A stretch of 64,000 nt of DNA from Larimichthys crocea (lineage: Eukaryota; Chordata; Actinopteri; Sciaenidae): the NCBI RefSeq assembly GCF_000972845.2, contig NC_040025.1:15936126-16000125 (forward strand), read 5' to 3'. This document shows positions 53,701-64,000 of this stretch, piece after piece; within the stretch, counting starts at the first letter, position 1; each line of letters begins with the position of its first letter. The translations under genes were made by a program, and so were the position numbers. Under the pieces are notes generated by a model that was not told the DNA's origin, did no database searches, and saw nothing but the letters and a program-made list of their open reading frames with translations.

Positions 53701-56700
53701 TATGTGTGATTAATATCAAACCTAGATCTATAGCTATGTTTATGTAGCCTACTCTATGCCAAGTCTGCAGGTAGGATAAGTAGGAAAACAAGATTTAAGA
53801 TAAGGGTGCATGTGTGAAACATGAATGGAATATATAAATACAAAGATATTTTAACCTGGCAGCTAAACCCTGAATACTTTGGATCCTTTCAGACACTAAA
53901 ATAAGAAGCAACATAAGTGACTATTCTGCAGACTTTGTTGTATCCATGCTACACACCTGCCTTATGTTTTCCAAACTGTTTCCAAAGAAATCAGCCCTCA
54001 GAACTTTTGTCTTTTTAGTCATGCTGAGAAAATCACAGTGCCCATTCATCTTGGCCCTCTTCTCTAATCTCCCTCTCTTCTTTAGCATCAATAGTACTCT
54101 GTTTGTTTTTCCACAATCACAGCCTCTTCCTGTGCTTTCCCTTGCTTTCACTGTAGGCAACCGGCACAGACTATCAGGAGGGATGCACCTGGGCCTGGGG
54201 AGATACGATCTGACGGGAGACCGAGTTCGGGCCCAAGCCTGGCTAGTGAGGCCTGTCTAATTGGGATCTGAGCTTGTTAGCGGAAAGTGCTAATCCCTCT
54301 CATGTGCTCTCAAGTCAGAAGGTAGTGTCTCATTAAGACCGCTCTGCTAGGCTCCTTCTGAAAAAAAGGATGGCAGTGAGTCAGAACCACACCTACTCCC
54401 CATCTGCCCCAGTGTGCCAGCTCCAGGTGTTTTGCCACTCGTGTAAGGCAATAGCTAATGTGCTGGTGCAAAAACAGACAAGCTCGCATGAAGAACACAA
54501 ATGCAGTTAGAAAGTGAAGGTCAGAGTGTATGACAAGGGTCTAAAATTTTCAGTTCTCATTTTTTTTTCAGCTTGTGAAGTTGCACATCCTCTCAGTTAG
54601 TCTGTGCCTAACACCTGACCTCCTGACATGTTACTGATTTCCTTCCTTCCTTCTTACTCTCCAGTCCACGGCCACCCACATATCTTTGGACACTGTTGCT
54701 TACATGCATCACAGTGTCATCTCCTGAGCATTCTTTACATTCCTCTGCATTACACACGTTTGTGTTTCTCAGCTTGAAGTGGACAGGGATTGTGAGGGGC
54801 ATGTTCTGGGTTTAGGATAAGAGTTCAGGCTGTTGTCTTTAAGTTGAACTACATTCCTGGGGGCATCACAGTTGGGTGGGAACTGGCCTTTGTGACAAGA
54901 CAAGATCAACCCTGAAAAATACAGGAGGTCCTGTGCACATACAACATGAACAAGTTTTAAATTGACACAAAAACAGACACTTATTTTTTCTGTATAATAA
55001 ATCAATCCTATCCTGCTTATGAACAATTGGTGCTCAGTTGCTTCCAGCCACTCTACATCTACTACTACTCTTTATACAGAGAGGCTGGAAATATATGCAG
55101 CCCTCATATCCACATTACTATCACAGAGTATGCAGTTATAGATGCAGAATGATAAATCAGCTACTTTCCGTATTAGTATTATTATGTGTTGTATAACTAC
55201 AGTAAGTGGCCTAAAGCATGGTGCAGAAAAGGGGAGTGTGCCCGGGCAGCAGCTGAAGACTGATGAGGTGATTATAGTTGGAGAGAGCAGAGGTGATGCC
55301 TATAGGGAGCGCAGGTGACTCAAGGACTTTTTCATCCGGGAGAGAACAATGAGTGCCAAGTGTTTCAAGATGTACGCCTTTAACTCTACAGTAATTGGAA
55401 AGATATGAGTCTGATTGTGTGACGCTTGAATGCCACATCTCTCTGGCAAAACATATCTTTTGTGCAACTGGATTTTTTCTTACAACATCTTCTTCAGGGT
55501 GACTCCATTTAGCTATATTTCTCTCAAAATAAGCACATAGTTGCTTTCAAAGTCCAAAGAATAGTCATTCTATTCATTTAATTAAAAGGTGCCAATGTTA
55601 ATTAGCTGAGTAGTTCCAAATTCAAATGTATTTTGCATGTCATCATACAAAATGGTACTTCACATTACCATACAGTAACATATCAATAATGCACAAGTCA
55701 AAATCTCTATAATACCAAAACAGTTATTATTTGTGCAAGTATATATTTAGGAATATATGACACATTGTATCTTGAATGATAAAGAGAAATCTTAAATGCG
55801 GAGTCCTACCTGCTTGGCTAAAGAAACCTTCAAAGGCACCGTAGAAAAGATCATATTGTTATAGAAGCAATCTCCTTATATTATATTTCTGCAGCTGCAG
55901 GCAAAAAAAGAAAGGCAGCTCAAGGTGGCAAGAGTCAAACAAGAGAAATGATAAAAAAAAAAATCCTTGGCGTCCTGTGGCTAAAAGATGAGACTTCTCT
56001 TTGCTCTCTTACTCCTGAATCAATCCAGTTTCATTAAAAAGTAACATCAGAAAATCTTAACAGATGGTTAAAAAAGTCTCTTTTCAACAGGTATGAAGCA
56101 CCCTGACGAGAGCACAAAGTAAATTGTTAGAACAAGGGATTCATCAGTCAGGAGAAATGTTCAGCCTCTCTTCTCCATGTGAACCGAACCACTGACAGAC
56201 ATGAAATCAAGGTATGTGAAACACAGGGGAGAAAGAAAAAAAGGGGGGAGTTAATCGAAAGCAGAGGAAAGGAGGGGGGGCTCTTAATCCTTTCTGTTCC
56301 CCGCCCTTTCTGCCACAGTAAAAGACACAGACCAGGGGTTACCACTTGACGCTGGATTTACAAGTCTTCCCCTGTGTGACTTTGGCGCTCTAACAATGCA
56401 AAATGTCCCCCCCAAAAAAGTGTGTGTGCATGTCTTCTTTCAAGAAAAAAAGGTTTGAGTTTGCAGAGCTCCTCTTGAAATGAGCACATTGTCTGAATCC
56501 AGGATTCCAGGAATTCCTGGTCATTAATCTAAGCAATCTGAATTCCTGCCAACCGTGAGGCAGGGAAGGGAATAACATGGAGAAAGAGGGGAGGTATTTG
56601 ATTTCAGCTTTTGTTCAAACGTTAGTCAAGAAATGCTGAGAGGCATCAACATACTTCATGTTCCACTGCAGTCACACTTTAACTGCAACATTATTAAAAG

Positions 56701-57685
56701 ACACATTTGGACGTGAAATCTTCAAGAATCAGCACTCGAAATGCTCCAAATACTAAACACGACTTTAATCCTCCTATTTCTATACATGTCCCATAATTGA
56801 AAAGATGATAAATCGATCAGGTCTGCAGAAGAAAAAAAAGTGGCTGAAAATAGATAACAGTGTCAGCCCATGAATTATTCATATGAAAAGACAAGCCAAT
56901 CGATATTAGACCTTTTACATTGTCCCAGCTCTGCTGTCATTGATCTCCAACTGGTCTGCACATATGGCTACATACATTACATCTACATTAGACTTATTAC
57001 ATGTTGTCTGTACTTTTCCTCTCTTTCACAGTGCCATGCAAACCCTCTCAGTCATCATTAGCAGGACTGAAGGGGTGGGGCATATGGGTACGCGTAAAAG
57101 AGAGGAGAAAAAAAAACTTTACTAACTTGTGGTTAATTCAATGAAAACATTACCTAAACCAAGACGCAGTTGATTCAACCCCCACGAATTCATATTAAAG
57201 TCGACTATAATTAACCTCTCGTGGAAGCTTTCCTTTTACGCGAGCATCCACGGCACGTTTGTAAGCTCTTACTCTGTGCGCAAGGCTGGCTTTATAGGAA
57301 GAGAACCGTATCGGGAAAAAAAACCGAAAGCAAACTGTGGTAGTAATCTACAGGCAACAATGTAACGGGCCCCCCGTGCTAATTTGTAACAGCATAACAA
57401 CAACATGAAAAACAAAGAGCAAATGTTGGAACAGCAAGTGAGTGAGTTTAAAACGTCGCCTGTGATCCACTTTTCAAGGACACTGCAGCTTAAACAGCCG
57501 AGCAGCTTTTAACTGGAGAGGGATCGAGCGAAACAACCGCAATCGAGAAATTACCCGGTGACTCAGAAAGAAAGGGGACAGTAGGAAAGTCGTGCTGTTG
57601 TGTTGTTACATACCCTCTTGGTGTTTTTGCCGGTGTATCCGTTGTATGGGTTGATTCCTGTCCTTGGCGGCACAGAGAGCAGCAT
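41772..57685 (-). CDS. rbms2: Rbms2, single-stranded nucleic acid-binding protein with two RRMs
   Basis: RBMS proteins bind AU-rich single-stranded RNA/DNA and affect mRNA stability. Thirteen coding exons in transcript order: 57685-57614, 51196-51000, 47854-47796, 46776-46685, 44490-44333, 44048-43969, 43869-43760, 43633-43587, 43503-43410, 43251-43201, 42588-42478, 42027-41947 and 41849-41772 (1230 nt, 409 residues; human RBMS2 407). The N terminus [10 protein letters not shown] matches RBMS2 rather than RBMS1 or RBMS3. An Asn/Ser-rich linker (about 41-62) precedes RRM1 (RNP2 NLYIRGL near 69, RNP1 KGYGFVDF 109-116) and RRM2 (RNP2 NLYISNL near 148, RNP1 RGVGFAR 187-193). The C-terminal half ([37 protein letters not shown]) follows family order and ends YSYQHNK. 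Exon 2 has a tandem CAGCAG acceptor, so one Gln is optional. Confidence 0.96.
44491..46684 (-). other. rbms2: rbms2 intron 4
   Basis: No exon is seen. The part at about 45000-45700 is rich in TAAT/ATTA and CATAAAT-type homeodomain-like motifs and looks like conserved non-coding DNA. Two AP-1 sites TGAGTCA (45768-45774 and 45778-45784) are exactly 10 bp apart, with a third at 46102. GT/CA-rich patches lie at about 45930-46050 and 46200-46380. Confidence 0.45.
46777..47795 (-). other. rbms2: rbms2 intron 3
   Basis: AT-rich intron splitting RRM1. A poly-A run lies near 47508; nothing else is recognised. Confidence 0.65.
47855..50999 (-). other. rbms2: rbms2 intron 2
   Basis: No exon is seen. 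A recent 27-bp tandem duplication lies at 50421-50472. CT-rich stretches occur at about 49960-50220, and the block near 50230-50340 resembles conserved non-coding DNA in composition. Confidence 0.5.
50421..50472. repeat. 27-bp tandem microduplication
   Basis: Two identical 25-base copies (GTATTTATAATATGACTTTG plus AATTA) at 50421-50445 and 50448-50472 are separated by TA. The identity suggests a recent event. Confidence 0.95.
51197..57613 (-). other. rbms2: rbms2 intron 1 (6.4 kb)
   Basis: The intron separates the 24-codon first exon from the RRM exons. No exon is confirmed. A triplicated TCATTAG unit lies at 51240-51261. A GC-richer block at about 54150-54310 stands out in AT-rich surroundings, and so does the block at about 52910-53045 (GCAGGCCCGGCCCCAGGGAA). 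Both are candidate conserved elements. CpG rises again toward the promoter (57230-57600). Confidence 0.45.
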
Positions 57686-57790
57686 TTTTACACGGCGCTG
57701 TGTCCGGAGGAGCGGAGAGAGGAGCGGAGAGCCGAGGCAGTCAGCTGACGTCAGCCAGGGAAATTCAGCCAGGAACAGCGGTAGTGATTG
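57640..57790 (-). promoter_or_regulatory. rbms2: rbms2 promoter/first exon with palindromic CRE
   Basis: This CpG- and GGAG-rich block surrounds the rbms2 start codon (57685). A perfect palindromic cAMP-response element TGACGTCA lies at 57746-57753, about 60 bp upstream of the ATG on the minus strand. No TATA box is evident. The CRE probably lies in the core promoter or the 5'UTR. Confidence 0.6.
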
Positions 57791-60700
57791 GAGTCTCTTC
57801 CCAGCACTCTCTGATGTGTGTGCTCCACACACTCCACACTGGCTATATCCTTTTGTGTTATAGCTCTCACGGATTTAAGTCCTCTCTTCAGCCCCTAAAT
57901 AACCACGTTCACTCAGGAGATAATAAAGATATTTCTACTAGAAATATTAATTCTCTTGTTACAAGTCACCAAAGTGACCCTGTGGATTTTGGGGGGGAAG
58001 AAAAGTAGATTCCAAAATGTGTACCAGAGTCACTTTGTGTGAAAGCAAACAACTTGGATCCATCATACCCTCTACCCATTCAGTCAATCTTTTTAGCAGC
58101 TGCTTTTAGTGTTAGCCTAGATGAGATTCAGGTCAAGAGGCAATAACGAGTAGAGTAGAAAGTAGACATGACTCACAGTGACCTAGAATGCCAATAATAA
58201 TTGTTTTTACAAACACAGATTTTGAAAAATGTTGTGCGATGTGGCATATTTTTCATTAATGCCTCTTTTTTTTAAATGTTGTTGGAAGAATAGAAACTTG
58301 TCCCTGAGCTGAAACTAAATTAATAGGTAAAATAGCTGTAAAGTTGTATTGATAGTATATGTAATGCACACATAGATGCAGAAGTGTTAGTGTAGTGTAC
58401 ATTTGCTAGTGTAATGTAATACAATGTCATAATGAAGTGCAATTAAGTTTTATGGAATCGTCCATCAAAGATAATTCAGTTCAGCCAGTTCCACTTCATT
58501 ATAATGTTAAATCACTTTATATTGGAGAAATGAACACTACCCTATCTTCTGCATCTATATTCATTTTCTTTGTTTTTATAGCCACAATGACAACTGAAAG
58601 TTTCATTGTTTAGTGCAACTAAAACTTTCTCCATACATATAGGTTCCAAAAAGTGATTAAAAACCTGTCCAGTTTGAACTGATGCCATTTCTGTGTATTA
58701 GTCAAGTCAAGGTGTGGAGGAAGGCATCCAAAGTGATTATGAGACCCCAAAATGGCAAAAAGGCCAGTCCTGGTCAGCTTACAACAGGAAAAAAAAGTAT
58801 TTTTAATCTCCAGTGTCACATCTTTGACATCTTATCTGGACCAGCTTTGTTAATTGTGACACCAGTTAATACATATGGCATCAAAATACTCATTGATGAT
58901 ATAAAAACCTGATTATCTTGTTGCAACCAACACTGGCATTCTCTTCCATTCTGACCACCAAAGCAAAGCAGATGCATGTCCTAAGGGCGGAAAAGCTTTC
59001 AAACAGCATTTAGACCATCATGGTGCACTAAACAAATGACATTTATCTATTGTTAGCAGCTCTTTATGACTGGTTAATCATTATGTACTGAGAAACAGGG
59101 ATACACTACTGCCTTTAGATAGAGAATAAATGAAAGAGGTCATTGCGTGGACAAAATAGGCAAAGAGTGTAAAATGCGTAACACATACAAAAAGAGGAAT
59201 CCCTCACCATATCAGAACAGTGGTGTCTGAAGTTTGTTACATTACTCTACTTTTGGAGTAAGCCAGTCATATACACTATTTATGATTACTGCAAATATAC
59301 CTTATATTCATTATGGTATTTTATTTGCATGTGATACTGGAGCTTGAAGTGCACCCACCGCTTAATTTTCATCACTTCTTATATAATGCAATTGTTAATA
59401 CTATGACTTCAATTCAATTTTATGTATATAGCACCAAATCACATGACAACAAGTTATCTCATCATACTTTTCATATAGAGCAGAGCTAGACTGTACTTCC
59501 TAAAATATTATTTACAGAAACCAAATATATGACTGCACTAATTTTCATGTTTTCATGTTTCTGGATCTGGCCCACATTTATAATTAACTCTTAATAAAAT
59601 AGATCTAATTACGTTTTTTTTTGTTTTTTTTAACTGTTATATCCTTCTACCTTTGCATCAGTTGTCATACTTACTGTATAGACACCTCTCATCATATGGA
59701 TGAAGTGAAGTGTTTGTATTAGGAGTTGCTTGGCAACTCATTAGCTCTCTAGTGTGTAGAAAACATATGCAATTGGTCATTCAACCATACAGTGTGTTAT
59801 TTTTATAGCTATGGCATTTGCATAATAAAACCACAACTGCAGAATTCTGCAGCACAGAGAGACAGAGGACAGGCCTATAGGCTTGCGTTGATCTAGCTGC
59901 ACGAGGGATTTCATCCCGATTTCATCATGACGGTCTAGTCAGACAGACGGGAGAGGCTCAGCTGAATTCATAATCTCTATCTCTCTGCTTCCCAGAAACA
60001 CACATTCACACAAAATGTCAAAATTTGATGCATTGATGTAATTTGCGTAAAAAAATGACATTATTCAGCACTGCCATCATTCTCATAAGTCAGATATTGA
60101 CATTTTTTTCTTTGACTGGATGGTTTTCAAACCGCAATTAGGTCACACAGAGTCGTTCACTCCCCCTGTTTCAATCTATGCAATGTTTTGATATGTGTGT
60201 GCAAGTGTTCAGCCAGATGGGCTGTGAGTTCCACAGAGCTCAAGGACAGTTTGGGGAGTGACTCAGTCAGCAGAGTGCCTGAGCCAGCTAACACACACTA
60301 TGTATTCACCAGTAACGGGAATAGTAGGGCTGTGGTTTTCAGATAGGGTTTCCTACTAACAAATACAAAAAAAAAAAAATGGATTCGATTATAATTGCAT
60401 ATTGCAGTACTACAGAACTTGTTGACCAAGCAGTTGAAGTATGTTTCTTGGTAGAGAAACACCTGCAGTATCTAAAAATCTAAGAGTCCTGTGAAAATGT
60501 CATGTTGAACTTTGTGTTGGAGAGGGACTCTAGTAGGCTGTATGTGGGAGGCTTGCAGATGGGGGAGAAGTGAGTTGGGGTGAGTGATTGAGGGGTGGGG
60601 GGTGTTGGAAGGACACAGGCTGCTGGTGCATGCTCCGCATTCCTCAGGTGTTGTCAGCATAGCTTGCTCAGTAATTACCTCTCTGTGAAAACATGCACAA

Positions 60701-62179
60701 AGCCACACTTTACTAGCAAAGGGAAAGGCAGCGACCAAGGGAAGTTGTTGGGGGACGTGTGAGAGACCAGTGGGAGTACATTTATATCTACATTTAGGTA
60801 TAATATGAGCTAGAATGGTTATTTCTTAAAAGAACAAGAGTAAAAAAAAAATCAAGAATCACAGCCATGGTGTACTTCATGCTTGCAGTGTAGTTACAGA
60901 TGCAAAGCATGGCTGTGTGAGAGTCAGGGGCTTGATTTATACAGTAATCCATCTTCTCTCAAGGATATGGGCAGGTTGGGTAATGATTGCAGCCAAGAAG
61001 ACCTTGGCATGTGAATTTAGTGGTGTGATACAGATGTATAGTTGCAAAGATGGCGGCCAGTCTTCACACACAGAATCTTTATTAACTTTGCATACAGGGA
61101 GTAGATTCTTGTGATCCTCCCTGTGCATGCTGCCTTTCGTTGTTCCTCTCAGATATCGCTTTCATCATTGACACTGCCGTCACAGAAGAAGCAGGTTCTC
61201 TCTGTCTGGGAACTCTTCACTCTCCCCCCTCTCCTCTCCCTCCTTTGCCCTGCCTGCTCTGTCTTCTTGGCTGGCTTTCTCAAAGCTGAGGGATTGTGTG
61301 CAGATGTGCCTGGAGAGAGGCCAAGCTCTCTGCCCTGGGAGAACATGTGGTCTGGGAGTGTTTACGCTGGCACTCTTTCAAGCTGTCTCCCACACAGCAT
61401 GCTGGCGTCTGTCTCTCCTAGATGACAATGCTCAACCCTCCTCCCACAAAAGGGACATTCTCAGGTTGAAGTGACACCAACGATCATGTTAATTTACTGT
61501 GTTGACAAACAGGAAAGACAAGACAACATTGTAAATGAAAACTAAATAAACTTGCTAACATAATAAATCTGCTTTCCAAGAAACTTGATTTGAAGCATGA
61601 ATGAAATACATGGAGTAATAGTTTGGTTGCAAAAAAAAAAACAAAAAAACTTTTAATTTACTGCTATACCAACTATTTACCCCTTATATGTGTCCATATT
61701 CTGTTATAAAAGCCAGAGTGGACAGATATCCAGACACTTCAGGCATGTTTCGCACAGATTCTCGGCATACTTCACATTCTCCCCTGTGATTCAGGCTCTG
61801 GGTAAACATCTGTAAGCTGAAAATCCCTGAAAGGCACACGCTTATTCTTAACACCAGTGGCAGCAAGGTTACTGTCAGTTTACGTAGTGTGTGTGAAATA
61901 CACACTGGTTGTTTTCAGTGCCCACGGTTAAATAGAAGTGAGAAAAGAAGACACGCACTGCAGAAAGAGTAATTTATGACCATGTCAGTTACAAAACGGC
62001 TGCAGTCGAGGCACGGATCCTCTCGTGTTCTGTTTTTAACCAAATGACTCTGACCAAAGCTTCCTTAGGGGAGGTGCCATGTAAACTTTTCCAACTATTG
62101 CATTACATTATTGTACTCTTTTTGTTGTGTTAGTGAAATGAGTTACAGTCTGCACATCTCTCTGTAATGTAAGCATTCA

Positions 62180-62193
62180 GTGCCCCCTGCAGG
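62180..62193 (-). promoter_or_regulatory. CTCF-like motif
   Basis: The minus strand reads CCTGCAGGGGGCAC, which matches the CTCF core CCASYAGRKGGCRS with one mismatch. Confidence 0.4.
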
Positions 62194-62214
62194 TGTAGAT
62201 GGTTTATGAGACTA

Positions 62215-62242
62215 CCCCCCCCCCCCCCCCCCCCCCCCCCCC
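62215..62242 (+). repeat. Poly-C run of 28
   Basis: An uninterrupted run of 28 cytosines. Runs of this length are error-prone in sequencing, so the true length may differ. Confidence 0.95.
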
Positions 62243-62748
62243 GTCATATATTCACATCTCTAAAGACGAATTTCACACATTATTACACACTTTTTCTTTA
62301 AACCCATAAACACTTATATTAATAGCATGTGATTGGCTCATGGAAGATATTTTAATCACTTTAATCACAAATCTTTGATTTTCATTAAATATGCCTAAAT
62401 CTACATCCACCTACATTTTCTTGTATGGGCCAGTTTTTCCTGTTACCTTTATTAATATTTGATATCATGAGGATAATTCGTTTTCATACCCCAAATAGTG
62501 CATAATAAATATATAAAGTGAGTCTTTACAGGTCATTTGAAATATCATTGGCCTTGTTTAATTGATTGACATACTGTAGATTTAGATGCACGCTGTCTTT
62601 AGCTGTGGCAAGCAAGCAGTTACAGATTATATAATACAAATGTAAATTCATTTTGTGTATAATTACCTTCACTTGAAGCTGGGAGGACTGTTGTTTTCTT
62701 GTTCATGCTCATCCAAAAAAAGATGAAGCCGTTTCTCATCTTCAAGTA

Positions 62749-62762
62749 CCACTAGGGGGCAG
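62749..62762 (+). promoter_or_regulatory. CTCF motif, perfect core
   Basis: CCACTAGGGGGCAG matches the CTCF core consensus CCASYAGRKGGCRS at all positions. It lies about 1.1 kb upstream of the last gene and points away from the motif at 62180. Confidence 0.5.
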
Positions 62763-63299
62763 GATTTAGTGAAGAATGCAGAGGTTGAAGGTCCTCCACA
62801 ATGTAGGCTAAACAGACAGCACACCGCTCATTCAACTGTTTCACGTCTCTGTTCACTTTCTCTCTTTAGACCTGTGTGTGCAACTCTACATGTGTGAGAA
62901 AGGACAGTGGTATCCAATGAGATGGCAACATTTAAGTTTAAAGGCAGGAATTATATTAAAGGTCTAGGTCTTAAAATCACAATTTGAAAGGTATTATACA
63001 ACAATATGATAAGATGTGATGGAAGCAAAACACTAAAGAGTAACTCTGTACGCTCTGTGTTGCTGCTATAATATCACAATTTCTGATCATGATTTAATTT
63101 TCTGACCAGAAAAACAAAATCAGGATTCTGTAGAAATATTGAGCCAACATGGCTGATCCCACAGAGCCAGTTGCAGGCCGCGACGCCTCTCTCCCACCTC
63201 CACGGTTCATGAAAACGCGCATGAAATAGGAGAAAAGGAGGTGTGTTAGAGCATGCGCAGATCCCCGCTCGCCGCTTAGTTATCCCCCCCTTTTTTTTT

Positions 63300-63854
63300 T
63301 TTGAGGAGTCGAGCTTACGTCACGGGCTCGTCCAAAGTGCTGGAGCTTGAGAGATCCACCATCCACTCATGCAACCACAAGCACAGGGAGTCATTGGTGC
63401 TCCGAGGGACAAAAACGCTTTTACTTTTTAATTTTTCTTTTTAGTTTGGCACGGAATGAGCTGAACGGAGCCGGCGGCTGCAGCAGCGCTTCTTGGACGT
63501 GTGGACGATTCTGGTGGCATGGTGTGGTGAAAGAGAAGCAGCAGCAAGCACAGAGAGAGACAGAGGTTACCCTGTGCATCATGTTTGAATGCCGATAATC
63601 AATTAGAAATATACATGACTGTGCTGCTGCATTGCCTATAGCCTCGCCTGGCTGTAGCAAGCCTCCTTTCATTGCTGAAGCCCGCCTGAAGCGGCCACCG
63701 TGCGGGGCTGAGGGTGCAGCTGAACACACAATCGCACCCGGACCATTGAAGGGGTTCGGATGAGGTGGTTGATCTGGTTGTTAGGTTTTAGAAATCCAGC
63801 CAACTTTTCCTCTATTCCTTTCTAACAGCAGTGCCATCGAGCATTGCTCAGGAG
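63300..63854 (+). promoter_or_regulatory. Promoter/5'UTR of the last gene
   Basis: CpG content rises from about 63180 to 63730 (GAGTCGAGCTTACGTCACGG near 63306, containing a TTACGTCA CRE-like site; GGAGCCGGCGGC near 63467). A good acceptor (CTATTCCTTTCTAACAG) occurs at 63829 just before the start codon, so the coding exon may be preceded by a spliced untranslated exon; no matching donor was settled. Confidence 0.45.
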
Positions 63855-63927
63855 ATGGCGATGAGGTTGTTCTTCTTGGGATTTATACTCTGCTTGGAGA
63901 TCACATCTCCTAACGGTGCAACCGTAG
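63855..63927 (+). CDS. Signal-peptide first coding exon of a secreted or membrane protein (possibly erbb3), partial
   Basis: The ATG (GAG-ATG-G) opens 24 codons, MAMRLFFLGFILCLEITSPN then GATV, plus one base, followed by a strong donor GTAAGA. The hydrophobic core LFFLGFILCL with a short basic start is a typical signal peptide. Splicing after a signal peptide in phase 1 is common in receptors; ERBB-family genes do this, and ERBB3 lies near RBMS2 in human 12q13. That makes erbb3 a reasonable candidate, but one 24-codon exon cannot identify a gene, and other receptors fit. The gene continues beyond the window. Confidence 0.5.
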
Positions 63928-64000
63928 GTAAGAAGCCTGTTGTGTTATCTTGCATGGTGATACTCTTGAAAGCATGACCACTTCTTTTTTTTTCTTCCTT

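Larger units (their letters stand above)
57800..63300. other. Intergenic DNA between rbms2 and the next gene
   Basis: No supported gene. The contents are AT-rich DNA, short poly-A/T runs, a 28-C homopolymer (62215-62242), two CTCF-like motifs (62180 and 62749), and GC-richer patches near 59850-59970 and 61110-61430 that may be regulatory. Frames within those patches lack splice or start context. Confidence 0.5.

Noticed and set aside
53946..54260. 104-codon frame in rbms2 intron 1
   Set aside because: Its first part is ordinary AT-rich intron; only the GC-rich end is unusual, and that is treated as possible non-coding element.
61149..61346. Minus-strand frame ending CFFCDGSVNDESDI
   Set aside because: The composition looks plausible for a last exon, but the rest is GA-rich low-complexity sequence with no splice site or recognised family.

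Overview
The window is nuclear DNA from a ray-finned fish, most likely a percomorph teleost. The genes are intron-rich with GT-AG junctions and non-coding DNA is AT-rich and full of microsatellites. The repeats are families typical of teleosts: tRNA-derived SINEs, a hAT-like MITE, a MITE of the type that opens with an 'ACTGGCCACTT' end, and LINE remnants. There is no prokaryotic, viral or CRISPR content. Exons were assembled by hand from splice sites and reading frames; all five complete gene models keep phase throughout.

Layout: (1) 1-7178 is upstream DNA with simple repeats, a ROR element-like site and one or two possible antisense exons. (2) 7179-17091 (+) is a Rev-erb nuclear receptor, probably nr1d4, with a 5.4-kb first intron containing four CACGTG E-boxes. 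(3) 17092-19200 holds its 3'UTR and a decayed duplication in which one copy carries a SINE fragment and the other keeps the empty site. (4) 20336-21784 (+) is mfsd5, with an intronless coding region and an upstream untranslated exon. (5) 23165-27141 (+) is faim2 (12 coding exons). (6) 28.5-30.5 kb is a repeat-rich spacer with a MITE, LINE fragments and a perfect 43-bp inverted repeat. (7) 31142-37374 (+) is senp1 (18 coding exons). (8) 41772-57685 (-) is rbms2 (13 coding exons), convergent with senp1; their poly(A) signals lie about 200 bp apart. (9) 57.8-63.3 kb is a spacer with CTCF-like motifs and a 28-C run. (10) 63855-63927 (+) is a signal-peptide-like first coding exon of a gene that runs off the window, possibly erbb3.

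The genes do not form a pathway. Their link is chromosomal: as I recall, the human counterparts of mfsd5, faim2, senp1, rbms2 and ERBB3 all lie in 12q13 (the HOXC arm), in a different order. A Rev-erb gene beside mfsd5 fits the HOXC-linked paralogue that mammals lack. Individually they cover heme-sensing circadian repression (nr1d4), molybdate transport (mfsd5), anti-apoptotic membrane signalling in neurons (faim2), SUMO processing (senp1) and RNA binding (rbms2).

I found no convincing new biological system. The items most worth a second look are the possible antisense exons around the nr1d4 promoter, the E-box cluster, the in-frame alternative donor in the senp1 protease domain, the foldback element, and the duplication with filled and empty SINE sites.
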